64,000 bases of DNA. Source: Phymatolithon calcareum (lineage: Eukaryota; Rhodophyta; Florideophyceae; Hapalidiales). Below the pieces are notes generated by a model that was not told the DNA's origin, searched no databases, and saw only the letters and a program-made list of their open reading frames with translations. A program made the position numbers and the translations under genes. Positions within the stretch are counted from its first letter, which is position 1. Each line of letters starts with the position of its first letter. Below, piece after piece: positions 22,586-33,100 of this stretch. The stretch lies in contig OZ345371.1 of NCBI GenBank assembly GCA_977006965.1, positions 2,637,347-2,701,346 on the forward strand, in the 5' to 3' direction.

Positions 22586-23167
22586 TTTGAGGAAACTCAC
22601 TACATGGCCACCAAAAGTTGGCAAAATTCACTACATGGCCATCACAAGCCGTATCTACTACTCACCCCTAGCCAAGCGTACTTTCATAACTTACTCTAGC
22701 CAAAACTATTACTCATCCGTTTGTCAAAGCAATCTATGGGACAGTAAAATTTATTGCGCGCGCTACTCTCTACACTTTAGATCCTCATCGCAAGCAGCAT
22801 CTCCGTCATCACAACCGGCAAGGTCGACAATCATGGACTGAGCCGCTTTGTCGATGTGTTTTCGTTTCGCCTCGACGACGATGTCGATGCTGGGTCTCTC
22901 GCATGTCTGCGAAAAGTGACCAGTGTTTCTCCACGAGGAACAGTGACGGGCCTCATTTCGGACGGAAAGTGGGGCCTCTTGCGCTTGCGGTCCGGCTTAG
23001 CCACATGGTCAAACGGCACCAAATCATCATGTACGAGCTGGTCGCCAGCGATTGCATCACGCGTGATGCTGCCCGCATGCTGCTTTGCCCACGTTCTCAA
23101 CGTCCATACGTCCCCGAACCAGTGATCGTTCCACGTGCCGAACGACACCCGATGCTGCATCAAGCGC

Positions 23168-25149
23168 CTAGTGTCTATTTTACGAACCCCCTCAATTGAG
23201 GGGCGATTTGAAAGCTCAAAAAAATCCATAAAGCAAATTCGAAACAGATCGCTCATGCCATATTCATAAAGCCTGGCTCATCTTCTGTGCGAGGAGTACC
23301 CAAACTACTACCTTAATTTCGCTTCGTTCGGTGCTAGAAACGAAAATATGTTGGTCACTCAGAAGTTTCAGACCTGCCATTCCAGGAGAAAAACACCGGC
23401 CGCGCGCGGTCGGTACATCAGTGCACACCAAGACAGCATCTGTAGGCGGTCTATAAGAGTGCTCCAGATTATGCGGAGCCATTTCGAAGTCAAAAAAGGT
23501 GAGTAGTATGGTTCAGAATGTACTCGGGGAAAAAATCAATGGTCGCGCGAGCATGTCACATCGTATGAAATGGGTTCTGATTCGTCATCCATTGAAGAAG
23601 ACAAAGATTAAGACAGTCCACATTGTCAACTTCAACGCAGAGAACGCTGTCGTTGACATTCCAGACGCTGAAAAGCTTGAACCGAGCCAACACCGGCAAA
23701 AGCGCGGTATAGCCTAGGCCTGCTTACAGTGATCATCCTTGCCAATCTTCATCGCGAAACGCCTGTTTATCGTCTACAGTCGAGATCACATGCTCCTCAG
23801 AAGGGCATAAAAGCTTCGATGAAACCTTCAGAAGCTCTAAACGCCCTCTTCCGAGCACTCTCGCCTAAGTCTTACAAGGCCCTTGAGACCAAACATTGCA
23901 CCGGGAACTTGATGTCATCACGCCCGACCGCGAGCCGAATACGTGCGCTCATTGGGTCCCAAGGTACAAGCGCAAGTTCTATGTCCGTTTTAGAGACGAT
24001 TTTACTCTCAGTTGGTGAAACTTCGCACTCTAAACAGAGACTTCTTATTCGAGATTTGTGGTATTGGACTTCATTCAAAGTACGATTGCGTGGTGACGAC
24101 GTTTCCCCAAGTTACCTGCGAAAATTTGCTGCTTGGACGTCCGCTAAGCTGAGAAGAAAGGGTCGAAAAGAGACTACAGTGACAGAGCCTATTAAGTTTT
24201 TCGAAATACTCGTCCTCATGGCAAGAGTTGAGTTCGGCGCTGAGAGCGCTTTCTGGAAGTCTACCAGGCCGAAGAAGTATCTCCCTGGCCCTTCTTCTTC
24301 CGAAACAGTGATGCCGGTGGGAGAATACCTCCGGTTGATTTCATGCAGAGTGAAATCAAGAGAATTAGGCGACATATACGCTGCGCAGTACCGCTGGTCA
24401 CCTCGGTCAAGATTATGTCGATCCCACGAATGACCACAGAAAGCACACTGTGTCAAAGAGATTTTGAAGGCGAGATGGCCTATGGAATGGTAGTTCTGTG
24501 CTGCCTGATGGCCGCGTATGCCGGTACAAGGCGCATTGCATGTGTGGATTCATACTTAGCGAGTACTGACTCTGCAGACACTCAACAAGTGCGCCTATAG
24601 TTCATAGGGGCCATCTAACTCTTCTGGCGATTTTCTAGGTTGTTAGCTAGTTGTTATTCTCTGGTTACCATGCAGAGTGTCGGCAGCACATGACGTAGTG
24701 AAGGTTTTGTGAAGTGCCGGAAGAGCAACTCATCGATAGCATTTGACACGCGCATTACTTGTCGACGTTCAGTTGCGCCAGAGCGTACATTTGCATTCGA
24801 GAGCAGTGTTGGACGCCACGTTACCCCTAAGAAAAGTAAAAGGATACTTTCAGAGGTCATGATGACAAGCTTTGTTGTGCAAAACAACTGCAGAGTTTGA
24901 AAATGCAAGACCTCGACCATAGTGTTCTCACAATGTAATACGCTTGATAGTGCCACAATAAACATTTGCGACATTTCTACTGTTAGTAACTGCTTCACTA
25001 AGCATGCTGAAGACATCTATGAGCTTGGCACTGTTGATGCGCTTGATAGCGAGTAACTTTCATGAGCAAAAAATTAAATGAATCTCTTCCCTCAATTGAG
25101 GGAAAAGTGCCCCTCAATTGAGGGAAAATTTCCGTAAAAAAGACACTAG
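23168..25149. mobile_element. 1.98 kb DNA element with TIRs, nested in the MULE
   Basis: The termini are inverted repeats: CTAGTGTCTATTTTACGAA at 23168 and, reverse complemented from 25149, CTAGTGTCTTTTTTACGGA. Both are followed within 15-20 bp by the palindrome CCCTCAATTGAGGG, which occurs once at the left and twice at the right. The flanks are AAGCGC (23162-23167) and AAGCGT (25150-25155), a probable 5-6 bp target duplication. Taking the element out brings the SWIM finger next to the MULE C-terminus. Inside is a 234-codon + frame at 23729-24433. Confidence 0.7.
23729..24433 (+). CDS. Possible transposase-like ORF in the nested element
   Basis: A 234-codon frame with a basic N-terminal half. 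Its segment EPIKFFEILVLMARVEFGAE, followed by a tryptophan and PVGEYLRLISCRV, is laid out like the start of IS4/piggyBac-type transposase domains (a hydrophobic helix, then a conserved W, then an R-x-L-I helix). The resemblance is weak and no DDE triad is visible. The ATG at 23729 is simply the first in frame; a different frame at 23499-23717 precedes it. Its position inside the inverted repeats suggests it is the element's own gene or a remnant of it. It could also be a chance frame. Confidence 0.35.
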   Translation: MIILANLHRETPVYRLQSRSHAPQKGIKASMKPSEALNALFRALSPKSYKALETKHCTGNLMSSRPTASRIRALIGSQGTSASSMSVLETILLSVGETSHSKQRLLIRDLWYWTSFKVRLRGDDVSPSYLRKFAAWTSAKLRRKGRKETTVTEPIKFFEILVLMARVEFGAESAFWKSTRPKKYLPGPSSSETVMPVGEYLRLISCRVKSRELGDIYAAQYRWSPRSRLCRSHE

Positions 25150-25174
25150 AAGCGTAGAAAACTGCAGCGACGAC

Positions 25175-25219
25175 GTGGCTACATGGCCGTTGGTGCTCTT
25201 CAAAGTGGCGGCAGGAACA
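25175..25219 (-). other. SWIM zinc finger coding segment (MULE)
   Basis: C-x-C-x9-C-x-H, read on the minus strand as CSCRHFEEHQRPCSH. It is the diagnostic part of the MULE remnant and fixes the orientation of the transposase. Confidence 0.7.
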
Positions 25220-25639
25220 TGTAGCACGGTAATCGCTGCTAACTGTCACATTGAATGATGTCTCTTCACTACGAACAAACAGCTGAGCGTGCTTACGTTA
25301 ATGCGGAAGGTGCAACTGATTACAGATGAGTGTCAGGCGCTTTTTGTTGCGCTTCGCCACGAGCTGGGCCTTGCTCATCGACGTCCTGTGGCAGATCACG
25401 ATGTTGACAACGTCGTCAAAGCTTGATCCAGCGTAGTCGCCCACCTGTAGAACGAGCTTCTTCTTTTCCATGATTTCGGAATGGTTAGTGCGGGAGCTGC
25501 AGACGAACACGACAACGTGCTTACAGTAGTAGATTTGGTGAGAGATGGCCATGTAGTGAATTTCCTCATAAAGATTTACTCTTCTTCTTTGAATTTCTGA
25601 CTTTGGATTCCGAAAAATGCCAAAATAGTATAACACGAA

Positions 25640-26299
25640 AGTATCATAGATCCTTTATTTTCAATGCCTAGCAGCTAGCAAGCTTTTGGAGCGATCTGCA
25701 TATATTTGTGATCGCGTTTGACTCATGCAGCGTGGAAGCCTTGGACTGAGTTTGAGTCCCTTTGTTTATGGACACTGCGTAAAAAGAGCGTCACTATTCA
25801 CCTGGTTGGATTGGCATCTTGTTTCAAAAAGCAGTTCGATTGTGCTCTGCATTGTTACGTGTCTAATGTGTACGTGCAGGATATCGAGGGCATTCGAATA
25901 GCAACTGAGTTGCCCTTGATTTCTGAGATTTAACTGAGTATTTGGCAATAATAATCTTCTGACGAGTCTTTAACTGAGGTGCTGCACAAATTCTGAGGTA
26001 TTGATTTGTGGCGTAGTAAAGCTGCCAGTGAAGCAAAAGTTTACGGAGAATCTGCGTCTCAACAAATTTGGGATTAGCCATACATAGGCGATAATCATCA
26101 TGGTCGATACTGGGGCATTCCCAGTCCTTGCACTCCCACAATACGGTCATAAAACAATACAAAAAGTAGAGTTAATTTTGAGCTTGTGTGTTCTGGAAGG
26201 ACCCAATCGTTCAATAAGACCTACGGTGTTCCAGCCGTCTGAAATCAGTGCAGCGTAGCGCGGCTAATAAATGGAATAAGGCTTCTTTGCGTACTGTAT
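25640..26299. other. No supported gene
   Basis: Short opposing frames at 25718-25933 and 25863-26162 only; nothing recognised. Confidence 0.35.
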
Positions 26300-26710
26300 G
26301 GAACCTCATTCTACGCCTCCTGCCAGGCCTCGCCTCCGACATCCCCATGTTTTCCATTCGACTGGAAAAAGAGAGAAATGGGAATGCTTCAATTTAGGCT
26401 GAATGCAGTGGTAATTCGATACACAGCCGACTTCAACTGCAGTCCTCAGTCCTGTTCTAGAACAAACATGCCAAACGCGATACTCACCGACCAGTGTTCT
26501 TCTATTGCGTTGCCTCTTGCAAAGACTGTTATTTTGCTAACAAACTAATCATTTTTTCTGCTCAAGCGGTACAGAAGAATGCTCAAATACAACGTAATCG
26601 CTCTTCGCGCTGCTCCGTGATAAGGGAACAAGCGAAGATTTCTCTGAAGCGCAGTGGGGCGTGGGAATAGGCAGAAAGGCATATTCCCGTGCGTAAGAAA
26701 ATTGCATTGC
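26300..26710 (+). repeat. Old dispersed repeat, copy 1
   Basis: Aligns by eye, with gaps, to 37440-37850 in the same orientation (shared blocks include GCAGTCCTC, the ACGCCTCCT-GGCC block, the GTTCTTCTATTGCGTTGCC-like block, TACAACGTAA-CG-CTTCGCGCTGCTC). No open frame is shared. The type of element is unknown. Confidence 0.45.
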
Positions 26711-27689
26711 GGCATCAGTATCTATATACTATCTTTGCTGCGCCTCTGTCAGTGATCTTCGAAGGTGAACTTAGTAGACAGCGCCGTTCTGTGGGCACTA
26801 CTATGGCCTACAGCGAGAAAACGGGTTGCGAGAAAGCTTGTCGTTTAAGGTTTACTACAATATGACTTGCCAGACTGCGGTATCAATCCTCGATCATTGG
26901 ATATTCAAAGCCAGAATTTCCTTGCTTTCCAAAACAAATGCTTCTCATAAATGTATCGAAAAAATAGTGTCTTTCTAGTTTCTCTAGACTTTCGTGATGT
27001 CAATTTGTGGCCCGTACTAAATGCTGCGCTTGTATCAATTGAACGCGTACTGTACTCGACCGTACTCCCGCATTGCTCGTGTATTCCTATGACTGTGGGG
27101 CTTTTAAAAATAAACTTTCAAGAAAAGTACTCCGACATTGTCCGTCCGTCCTGTCCTTCCTTTCGATCACGCGAGACCCCGGAGAGCCAACGACACGTGC
27201 GCCGGGAGGAATACTTCCGTGGATAATGAAACAGGTATGTAAATTTTTTGTGATCAGACTGGTGTTTTCCGATCACATGAGGAATATTATCCATCTACTG
27301 CAGAAGCTGCAATACATCAACGATATACTGCAGCTCTCCACACCTAATTGTAGGTTTCCATAGTTCTGGCCCCTTAGATGTTTATAGTGAGAAACAGAGA
27401 TTAAGCCTTATTACCTGATTTCGCACAATCTTCCTCAGACGCAGCCGAGAATCAGTATAATATACGGATTATTGCTGATGCGCGCGAAGAGCCTATTTTG
27501 CGAATCGGACTCACTTCCCTCCAAAGTGAACTGTGCTCCATTTTGACATTCCAAGCTACTCTCAACGATGCGCGGACGGTCATGAGTCTTTTCTATGCAG
27601 TTCGTACTGGCTAAAGTTCCGACTCTTTGCCACACTGCATCCACGGCTGCACAGAAACTTCCTCCCCCGTATTGTCCTTTCAGTCATTG
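26711..27689. other. No supported gene
   Basis: Two overlapping + frames (26951-27226 and 27073-27363) with no recognisable family. Confidence 0.35.
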
Positions 27690-27705
27690 CCTTCATTATT
27701 AAAAG

Positions 27706-27772
27706 AGGTAAGTTACCCCAAGCGTCAGCAGATGCGTTGGTAACTTTTCAATAATAATCTCTTTCTTCTTCT
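27706..27772 (+). mobile_element. 67 bp retro-insertion with CTT-rich tail and 16 bp TSD
   Basis: Perfect 16 bp direct repeats CCTTCATTATTAAAAG at 27690-27705 and 27773-27788 bound an insert containing CCCCAAGCGTCAGCAGATGC and GTTGGTAACTTTTCAATAA and ending in CTTTCTTCTTCT. It is the sibling of 21041-21104 and ends 113 bp before the GMC gene start, so it may lie in that promoter or 5' UTR. Confidence 0.88.
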
Positions 27773-27885
27773 CCTTCATTATTAAAAGGGCTGTACAGGA
27801 TGCAATTAGCGTCGGTCGTGACTTTATAAGTAGCACCACGGAGATCACTCTTGATGCCTTCTAGCACACTTCGGAAGTCTCAAAA

Positions 27886-29541
27886 ATGTATTTCTCGTTT
27901 CTTTTGCTCATCCACATCTCCCTGGGCAATACTTCCCCCGTCACCGACTACATCGTTGTTGGTGGCGGTACTGCGGGCTGTGCACTCGCAGCCCGCCTCT
28001 GCACCCGTCTTCCACATCGTCGCGTGACCCTCCTTGAGCGCGCCACACCCCTCAATGCCAGTGAACGTTTACTAAGGAAGTCCCCCCGCCTTGCGATAGA
28101 CGCACAGAATTCGCGACTTGCCGAGATCATCGAGAGCGCCCCCAATTCAGGTCTCAACGGCCGCACCAGCTTTCTTGTAACGGGAAACTCCCTCGGCGGC
28201 GCCAGCTCCATCAATAGCGGACAATGGACCCTGCCCCCGCTCTCTCAAGTGGCCGCATGGGGCTTTCGGGGGCTAACAGCCTTACGCGCGGCCTCACTTT
28301 ACGCTCGTGCAGAAAGTCGCACTCGGCCGATGCAACCGCCACCGAACTTGCGTCAGGACCTGGCTGAGGAGTGGATCTCAGCTGCTCAGAAGGTTGGGCT
28401 CCCTATTCTGCAAAATCCATTCAAGGAAAGGAAGATCGAAGGCGTTTACTACAATTTTTTAACAGTAACCAAGTCTGGAGTGCGCAATGACGCGTGCACT
28501 GCATACCTCAAACCTGTCATGAAGGACAAGTGCAAGCAAAACCTGCGATTAATTGAAGGCGCCACAGTGACTAAATTGCTGCTATCGCCGCCCACGCAAT
28601 GCCCTCGTACCATGAACAAATGTATGTACGGAAACTGCCAATGCTTGCTTTCTCATCCACAGAGGCGTCGACGAGTACGCGGCATTCAGTACATGCTTAC
28701 CGCCTCGCCATTCGTCAAGCAAGTCTTGATTGCAAGGAAACAGGTTGTCATAGCGGCAGGGCCTATTGGGTCCCCTAAGCTTCTGCAGCTGTCCGGTATT
28801 GGTCCTCGCGGAGTGCTGAGAAAGGCAGGTATCCCGCTGTTGCATGAATTGCCGGTAGGCAAAAGAGTCCAGAGTCGCAGTATGGGACTCCTCCTATCTG
28901 TTTACACCCGCATGCGAACCGTGCGCGACAATAAGCCGACTGAGGTGCTTTCTGCGGCAGAACGTACAAAATTCATGTCCGGACAAGGTGGGTTACTAGG
29001 AAAGGGTCCTGCTGGAACAATTGGGCGATTCAGTAGGGACTTCTATCTGCTGATGACAAACACATTTCCCACAACACACCTATCCGCTGGGAAACCACTC
29101 ATCTTGTCAATCTGTCTTGGCCAACCAAAGTCATTTGGGAGGATCTCTGTAACTGGGCCCGATCCTTTCGCGCCACCCCAATTGTCCTTAAATTATCTTG
29201 GCGGGGATGGAGAGGCCGCACGTTTGGCAGTTTGCTTGCAGAAAATGCGCGATTTGCATGCCAAGTTGCCCAAGTCTTTGGGAGCAATGGAAGTGAGGCC
29301 CGGCGCAAACAAGAGGATCACAGAAGCTGTGGCTCGACAAAACGCAGAGTCCGCGTACCATGCTGTCGGTGGATGTGCAGTTGGAAGCGTTGTCGATGCG
29401 GACTTCAAAGTAAAGTACCTGGACGGGGTGCGAGTAGTAGATTCCAGCGTCATTCCGCGAATGCCTCGACAAGCGGGTGTGATGGCAAGTGTATACATGT
29501 TGGCGGAGCTGGCGGCGGATATTATCTGGGACGAAGACTAG
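27886..29541 (+). CDS. Secreted GMC-family FAD-dependent oxidoreductase
   Basis: A 551-codon intron-free ORF, a normal length for GMC enzymes, which oxidise alcohols or related substrates with FAD. Residues 1-16 (MYFSFLLLIHISLGNT) form a short signal peptide, so the protein is probably secreted or vesicular. The FAD dinucleotide fold is DYIVVGGGTAGCALAARL (21-38), GMC signature 1 is GNSLGGASSINSGQW (~99-113) and signature 2 is AAGPIGSPKLLQLSGIGP (~289-306). The C-terminal block AYHAVGGCAVG (~490-500) supplies the usual catalytic His, and VVDSSVIPRMPRQAG (~520-534) is the FAD-domain end. The arrangement is closest to the plant/algal mandelonitrile-lyase-like branch. Where the second catalytic His/Asn should be (TN in GTNPQATVMML of relatives) this protein has Gly (QAGVMASVYML). 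A Cys-rich insert (CPRTMNKCMYGNCQC) lies near residues 240-255. The substrate is unknown. Confidence 0.93.
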   Translation: MYFSFLLLIHISLGNTSPVTDYIVVGGGTAGCALAARLCTRLPHRRVTLLERATPLNASERLLRKSPRLAIDAQNSRLAEIIESAPNSGLNGRTSFLVTGNSLGGASSINSGQWTLPPLSQVAAWGFRGLTALRAASLYARAESRTRPMQPPPNLRQDLAEEWISAAQKVGLPILQNPFKERKIEGVYYNFLTVTKSGVRNDACTAYLKPVMKDKCKQNLRLIEGATVTKLLLSPPTQCPRTMNKCMYGNCQCLLSHPQRRRRVRGIQYMLTASPFVKQVLIARKQVVIAAGPIGSPKLLQLSGIGPRGVLRKAGIPLLHELPVGKRVQSRSMGLLLSVYTRMRTVRDNKPTEVLSAAERTKFMSGQGGLLGKGPAGTIGRFSRDFYLLMTNTFPTTHLSAGKPLILSICLGQPKSFGRISVTGPDPFAPPQLSLNYLGGDGEAARLAVCLQKMRDLHAKLPKSLGAMEVRPGANKRITEAVARQNAESAYHAVGGCAVGSVVDADFKVKYLDGVRVVDSSVIPRMPRQAGVMASVYMLAELAADIIWDED

Positions 29542-30425
29542 TTCCAAGAGCTATGAGCTGTCTTATAAGAATGCTTGCAATCTTGAGGAGATGAAATATT
29601 TTTCATCGGCAACATCATCCCAAGCAAATCAATCCTCCTTGCTTCTTGCAAGCGCAAGTGCACTGGTATTGGGGGAATAATGTCGCGATCGGGGATTGAT
29701 TGAGCTCCGACTTTCATACCATATACTAAAATTTATCAGAGATAGGTTTTAGAATTTTTCTTGCTTTTCTGCTTTTGTTGAAATGGAACCTTTGGGGCGC
29801 AACTGAGTCTGTGTGGCTCGTCAGAAGTGTTGCCCGAAGCGTCTGCAGATGCGTTGGTACCACTGTAAGAAAAATATCAGCTTTCTTTTTTCCTATAATA
29901 AATTTTTTGGAAAATCAGACCGAAGACTAAGGATGGCTGACTACCCGAATGTACACTGTGCAGATTTTGTATCTCAGTATCGAAACGAATACGGATGGTA
30001 AATGACGAATTTCTACTTTCAATGTGCCCATTTAATACTGGGAAGCACATAATGCTGTCAATGTTCCATTTTGGGGAATCGCAACGCTTTTGCCAGCCTT
30101 TAACATTTGGCTCTATCTTTCGAAATGTTTTCTTCCTCATCATCGCGATACGAAGGGCGAACAAAAGCCGTGAACCAGGTAAGGTTTGCAAAACAAGTCG
30201 AAAATTTTAGGAAAGTAATGTCAGCGACACTTTTCTTTCCTCCATGAAAATCGATCTTAAAATATCTAAATTTTAAGGTGTCCTGCAAGACTGAGAATTG
30301 CAATCTCAAACTGAAGACCCTTAGTTTTCGCTAATGTTTTAGTGGTGCGATTCACTGTAAGTATCAGTACATTATGCTCGATCTATCTTCATTCGTCTCT
30401 CGAACCATTCTTTTCGTCACCGCAA
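29542..30425. other. Intergenic; diverged relative of the short insertions
   Basis: At ~29832-29860 GAAGCGTCTGCAGATGCGTTGG repeats the core of the 64-67 bp insertions, without a clear tail or duplication. No gene is supported. Confidence 0.45.
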
Positions 30426-30839
30426 ATGGGTAAGTCCGTAATGTACCTCACCATCGCCGAGAAGAAACGCATTCTAATTGAGTGTGACCGCCGATCAAGA
30501 GAAGGGGTGTCTCTGAAACTCAATGACATCGCCGCATGGGCTGAGGAAATGCTGTAACTCTCCTTCACGCCATGCAATGATACCATATCGCGTATTCGTT
30601 CCAATAAGAATGCTATTCGTGCAGCTGATGAGTCCGAAGGCCGGAAACGGAAAAGCACCGTCACGTTTGACCCTCTTGACAATGCAATAGCACAATGGGT
30701 GTGTGATATGTACTGCCGGAGCCTGGCTATCACTCATGACATGATCAAAATAATAGGCGCGCGACTGATGGAGCTGGCAAACCAGCAACTGCCTGATCGC
30801 GAAAAAAGCAGTTCAAGTTTTCGCGGTTACGCGTATTGA
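30426..30839 (+). pseudogene. pogo/Tigger-like (CENP-B HTH) transposase N-terminus, broken
   Basis: Starting at the ATG of MGKSVMYLTIAEKKRILIE, the frame continues through an in-frame TAA at 30555-30557 to a TGA at 30837-30839. The first part resembles the CENP-B/pogo N-terminal helix-turn-helix (TIAEKKRILIECDRR ... LNDIAAWAEE). The second part (FDPLDNAIAQWVCDMYCRSL, then AITHDMIKIIGARLMELANQ) matches the layout of the CENP-B type second HTH: an aliphatic-x2-A-x2-W-V start, an 'it' turn and a long I-x2-x-A-x-L helix. No DDE domain is found downstream in a usable frame. It is a remnant of a Tc1/mariner-superfamily element or a domesticated relative that has since decayed. Confidence 0.5.
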
Positions 30840-33099
30840 GCGCAAAATTTGTGCAGAGCACAAGGAGTCCCTTTCTCAGGATAAGATCACTGATATGTGG
30901 AGAAGAGATTATGGGCGATGCGAATCTCCGAACGATGTGATAAACTTGTCAAATTGCTGTAAGTTGTCTGTAAATCGCCGAACATTCATGCTATGATACG
31001 CCCTCACGGACTGAAATCCCTTTTCAACTGCAATCCAACTACCTGTGTGTTGACTGTAGCACCAACACTGCCTGCCGTCATGGCTTATGCCTAGCGTTTT
31101 CTAAAAATTTATTCATCTACACATATATAGAGGACGGCTTAGATGGCAACAGAAAGATCGGGGCGATAGACGTAGACCTCGTGAAGCAGTCTAGAAAGTC
31201 GTCAATCTATTTTCTATCGACTCACATTCTCATCGACACAAGCGGGGAGTAGTACAACGTCGGACTCAACGTCATCCCGAGCAAGTACTCCACAATGTCG
31301 AAAGGACGCATCACAGAATCACGTTATGCATCGATGGCGTGGAATAATTTTCTGCGTAGAGAAATATCCTTGAGGAAAAGGACAGCATGTCTCGTGCGCA
31401 CGCCCCCCAACTGGGGTGGTCGCATCAACGACCCATTTGTTCTATGAGGGGAAACAAGAAGAGCAAGATCTCCAGAACGCAATCAATAAAAAAAGTTTAT
31501 TGGATGCTGTCCGCCTTTGAGGTGGAAGTATAAGGGCCGTGATAACGTGAGTCAACCACCCTGGTGGGATCAGGGTACATTAACTGATAGGCTACGTAAG
31601 ATAACGGACTTCCTGTCTCTCGGCAAATCGCTGCATGCCATGCTCTACCATGCGAGCTTACCACCTTCATCGTGCAGGAAAATACCTTCATTTGAGCAAG
31701 AGCTTTCCCTTGAGGAGGCTTTCAGTCGTCTTTCCACCAAATTCCGTGCCCCTACTTAACAATATTGCCAATCTCCCTTTGTGTAAATCGAATATTAGAA
31801 AATTTGTTTGAAACATATGGCTGACACTATCTGATCCAAACCATGGCACCATTGGGATATCGCCTATTTCGCTTAAGCTCCTAAGTATTAGAGGGACGAG
31901 CAGGAAAACATTTCAGAATTGTCCTGTTAACCATGGATCTATTTGCCGAAATAATGAAGGTGCCAAGATGCGGGTTACAAACACGGTTTCGTCATTGATA
32001 CTCATAGGCTTCGGACTGGACAGATTTGTGGCCATCCGGGGCTATAATTCAGCTACAGGTTGATATTAATAGCCAGGCACCATCCGACCAATCGGCCGAG
32101 TTCGGAAATAGATATTACCATAGTTTCGGACGTTGGAATCCACGGCAGAGTATTCCGAAAAAGCTCAATTGCAATTGAGTTACGCGGTCGGCATTCTTAG
32201 TAAAATCGACTAGACTCTAAGCGCCGTCTTATCACGTAAGTGATCATTTCCAGTAACCCCCTATAAAAATGCAATATGATCAAAAACTGTGCTGTGCAAT
32301 TACCCTTGATTACAGGCATCATCCGACTGCTTGGCTCCTGTATTTGCTCAGTGTACAACATCATCTATTCGGAAAATTAATTTTCCAATTCCCATCGGAC
32401 CACTTTCCTGGCGAAGAAGGGTGACTGATAAGTAAGGATGCAAACAGGTCATCGTTTCAACCTCTCGAAGAAACGTCACCATTTGTGGTTCCGTGCTACA
32501 TATTAAATTTAATCTAAAAAACGTGGAAGGCCTAGTATCAATGACTTTTCGAGATACGGCCCTTCACGCGATGTCTCGCCTTATGGGATTCACGTTCGCA
32601 TTGTTGTTCTGCGCTGAAGACATAATGGAACCTGGAAAACCACGACGGCCCTTGCTACAGCGTCTTGGCGTGCGGGATACGGCGTTTTTCTACTTTCAGC
32701 TATAGCCCTGTTTCCAGCATCTTGTCCGTTTTAGGGGAAAAATGTATGGTATTATATGAGACTCCCAGAACCTTTCCGCTCGCGATCACCAGAGTAGCTT
32801 CGCTTCGCGAAATACAGTATTGTAGTCATAATAGGGATACCCACAAGCATATTGACTCTTCGCTATTCGAGTTCCTTTTCTTCGGATGCGGCTTGATATA
32901 CGCAGCAACAATGTGCTACTAAAATCCAATAAACTTTTTCGGACAGAATATACTTTTGCGATAGGAGTGGACACCCAGGTGGCGGCGGCGTCTCCGAGGG
33001 ATTACACGGAGCCGTTCTCATAGCTCATCCTATTCCAGACCGCACTGGCTTGCGAGCACAACTGTCGGACTAGAAAGCAACGGAAACGCTGGCACGCGT
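30840..33099. other. No supported gene; possible decayed transposon interior
   Basis: At 31150-31445 the frames read stretches such as DLVKQSRKSSIYFLSTHILI and NVIPSKYSTMSKGRITESRY with stops between them, possibly more of a dead element. Nothing else is recognised. Confidence 0.3.
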
Positions 33100-33100
33100 T

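Larger units (their letters stand above)
22586..25590 (-). mobile_element. Mutator-like element (MULE), internally deleted and interrupted
   Basis: The ends are inverted relatives of each other: GAGGAAACTCACTACATGGCC at the left (~22590) and, reverse complemented, GAGGAAATTCACTACATGGCC at the right (~25575). On the minus strand the right end opens a frame (MAISHQIYYCKHVVVFVC ... KRNKKRLTLICNQ). Further on, 25249-25150 carries a SWIM zinc finger CSCRHFEEHQRPCSHVV, the C-terminal hallmark of MULE transposases. The C-terminus continues at 23161 leftward (WNDHWFGDVWTLRTWAKQHA, KPDRKRKRPHFPSEMR) and ends, after a frameshift, with CSSWRNTGHFSQTC, a zinc knuckle whose second cysteine is now Trp. The DDE catalytic core is missing. 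A separate 1.98 kb element lies between the SWIM finger and the C-terminus. Confidence 0.7.
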
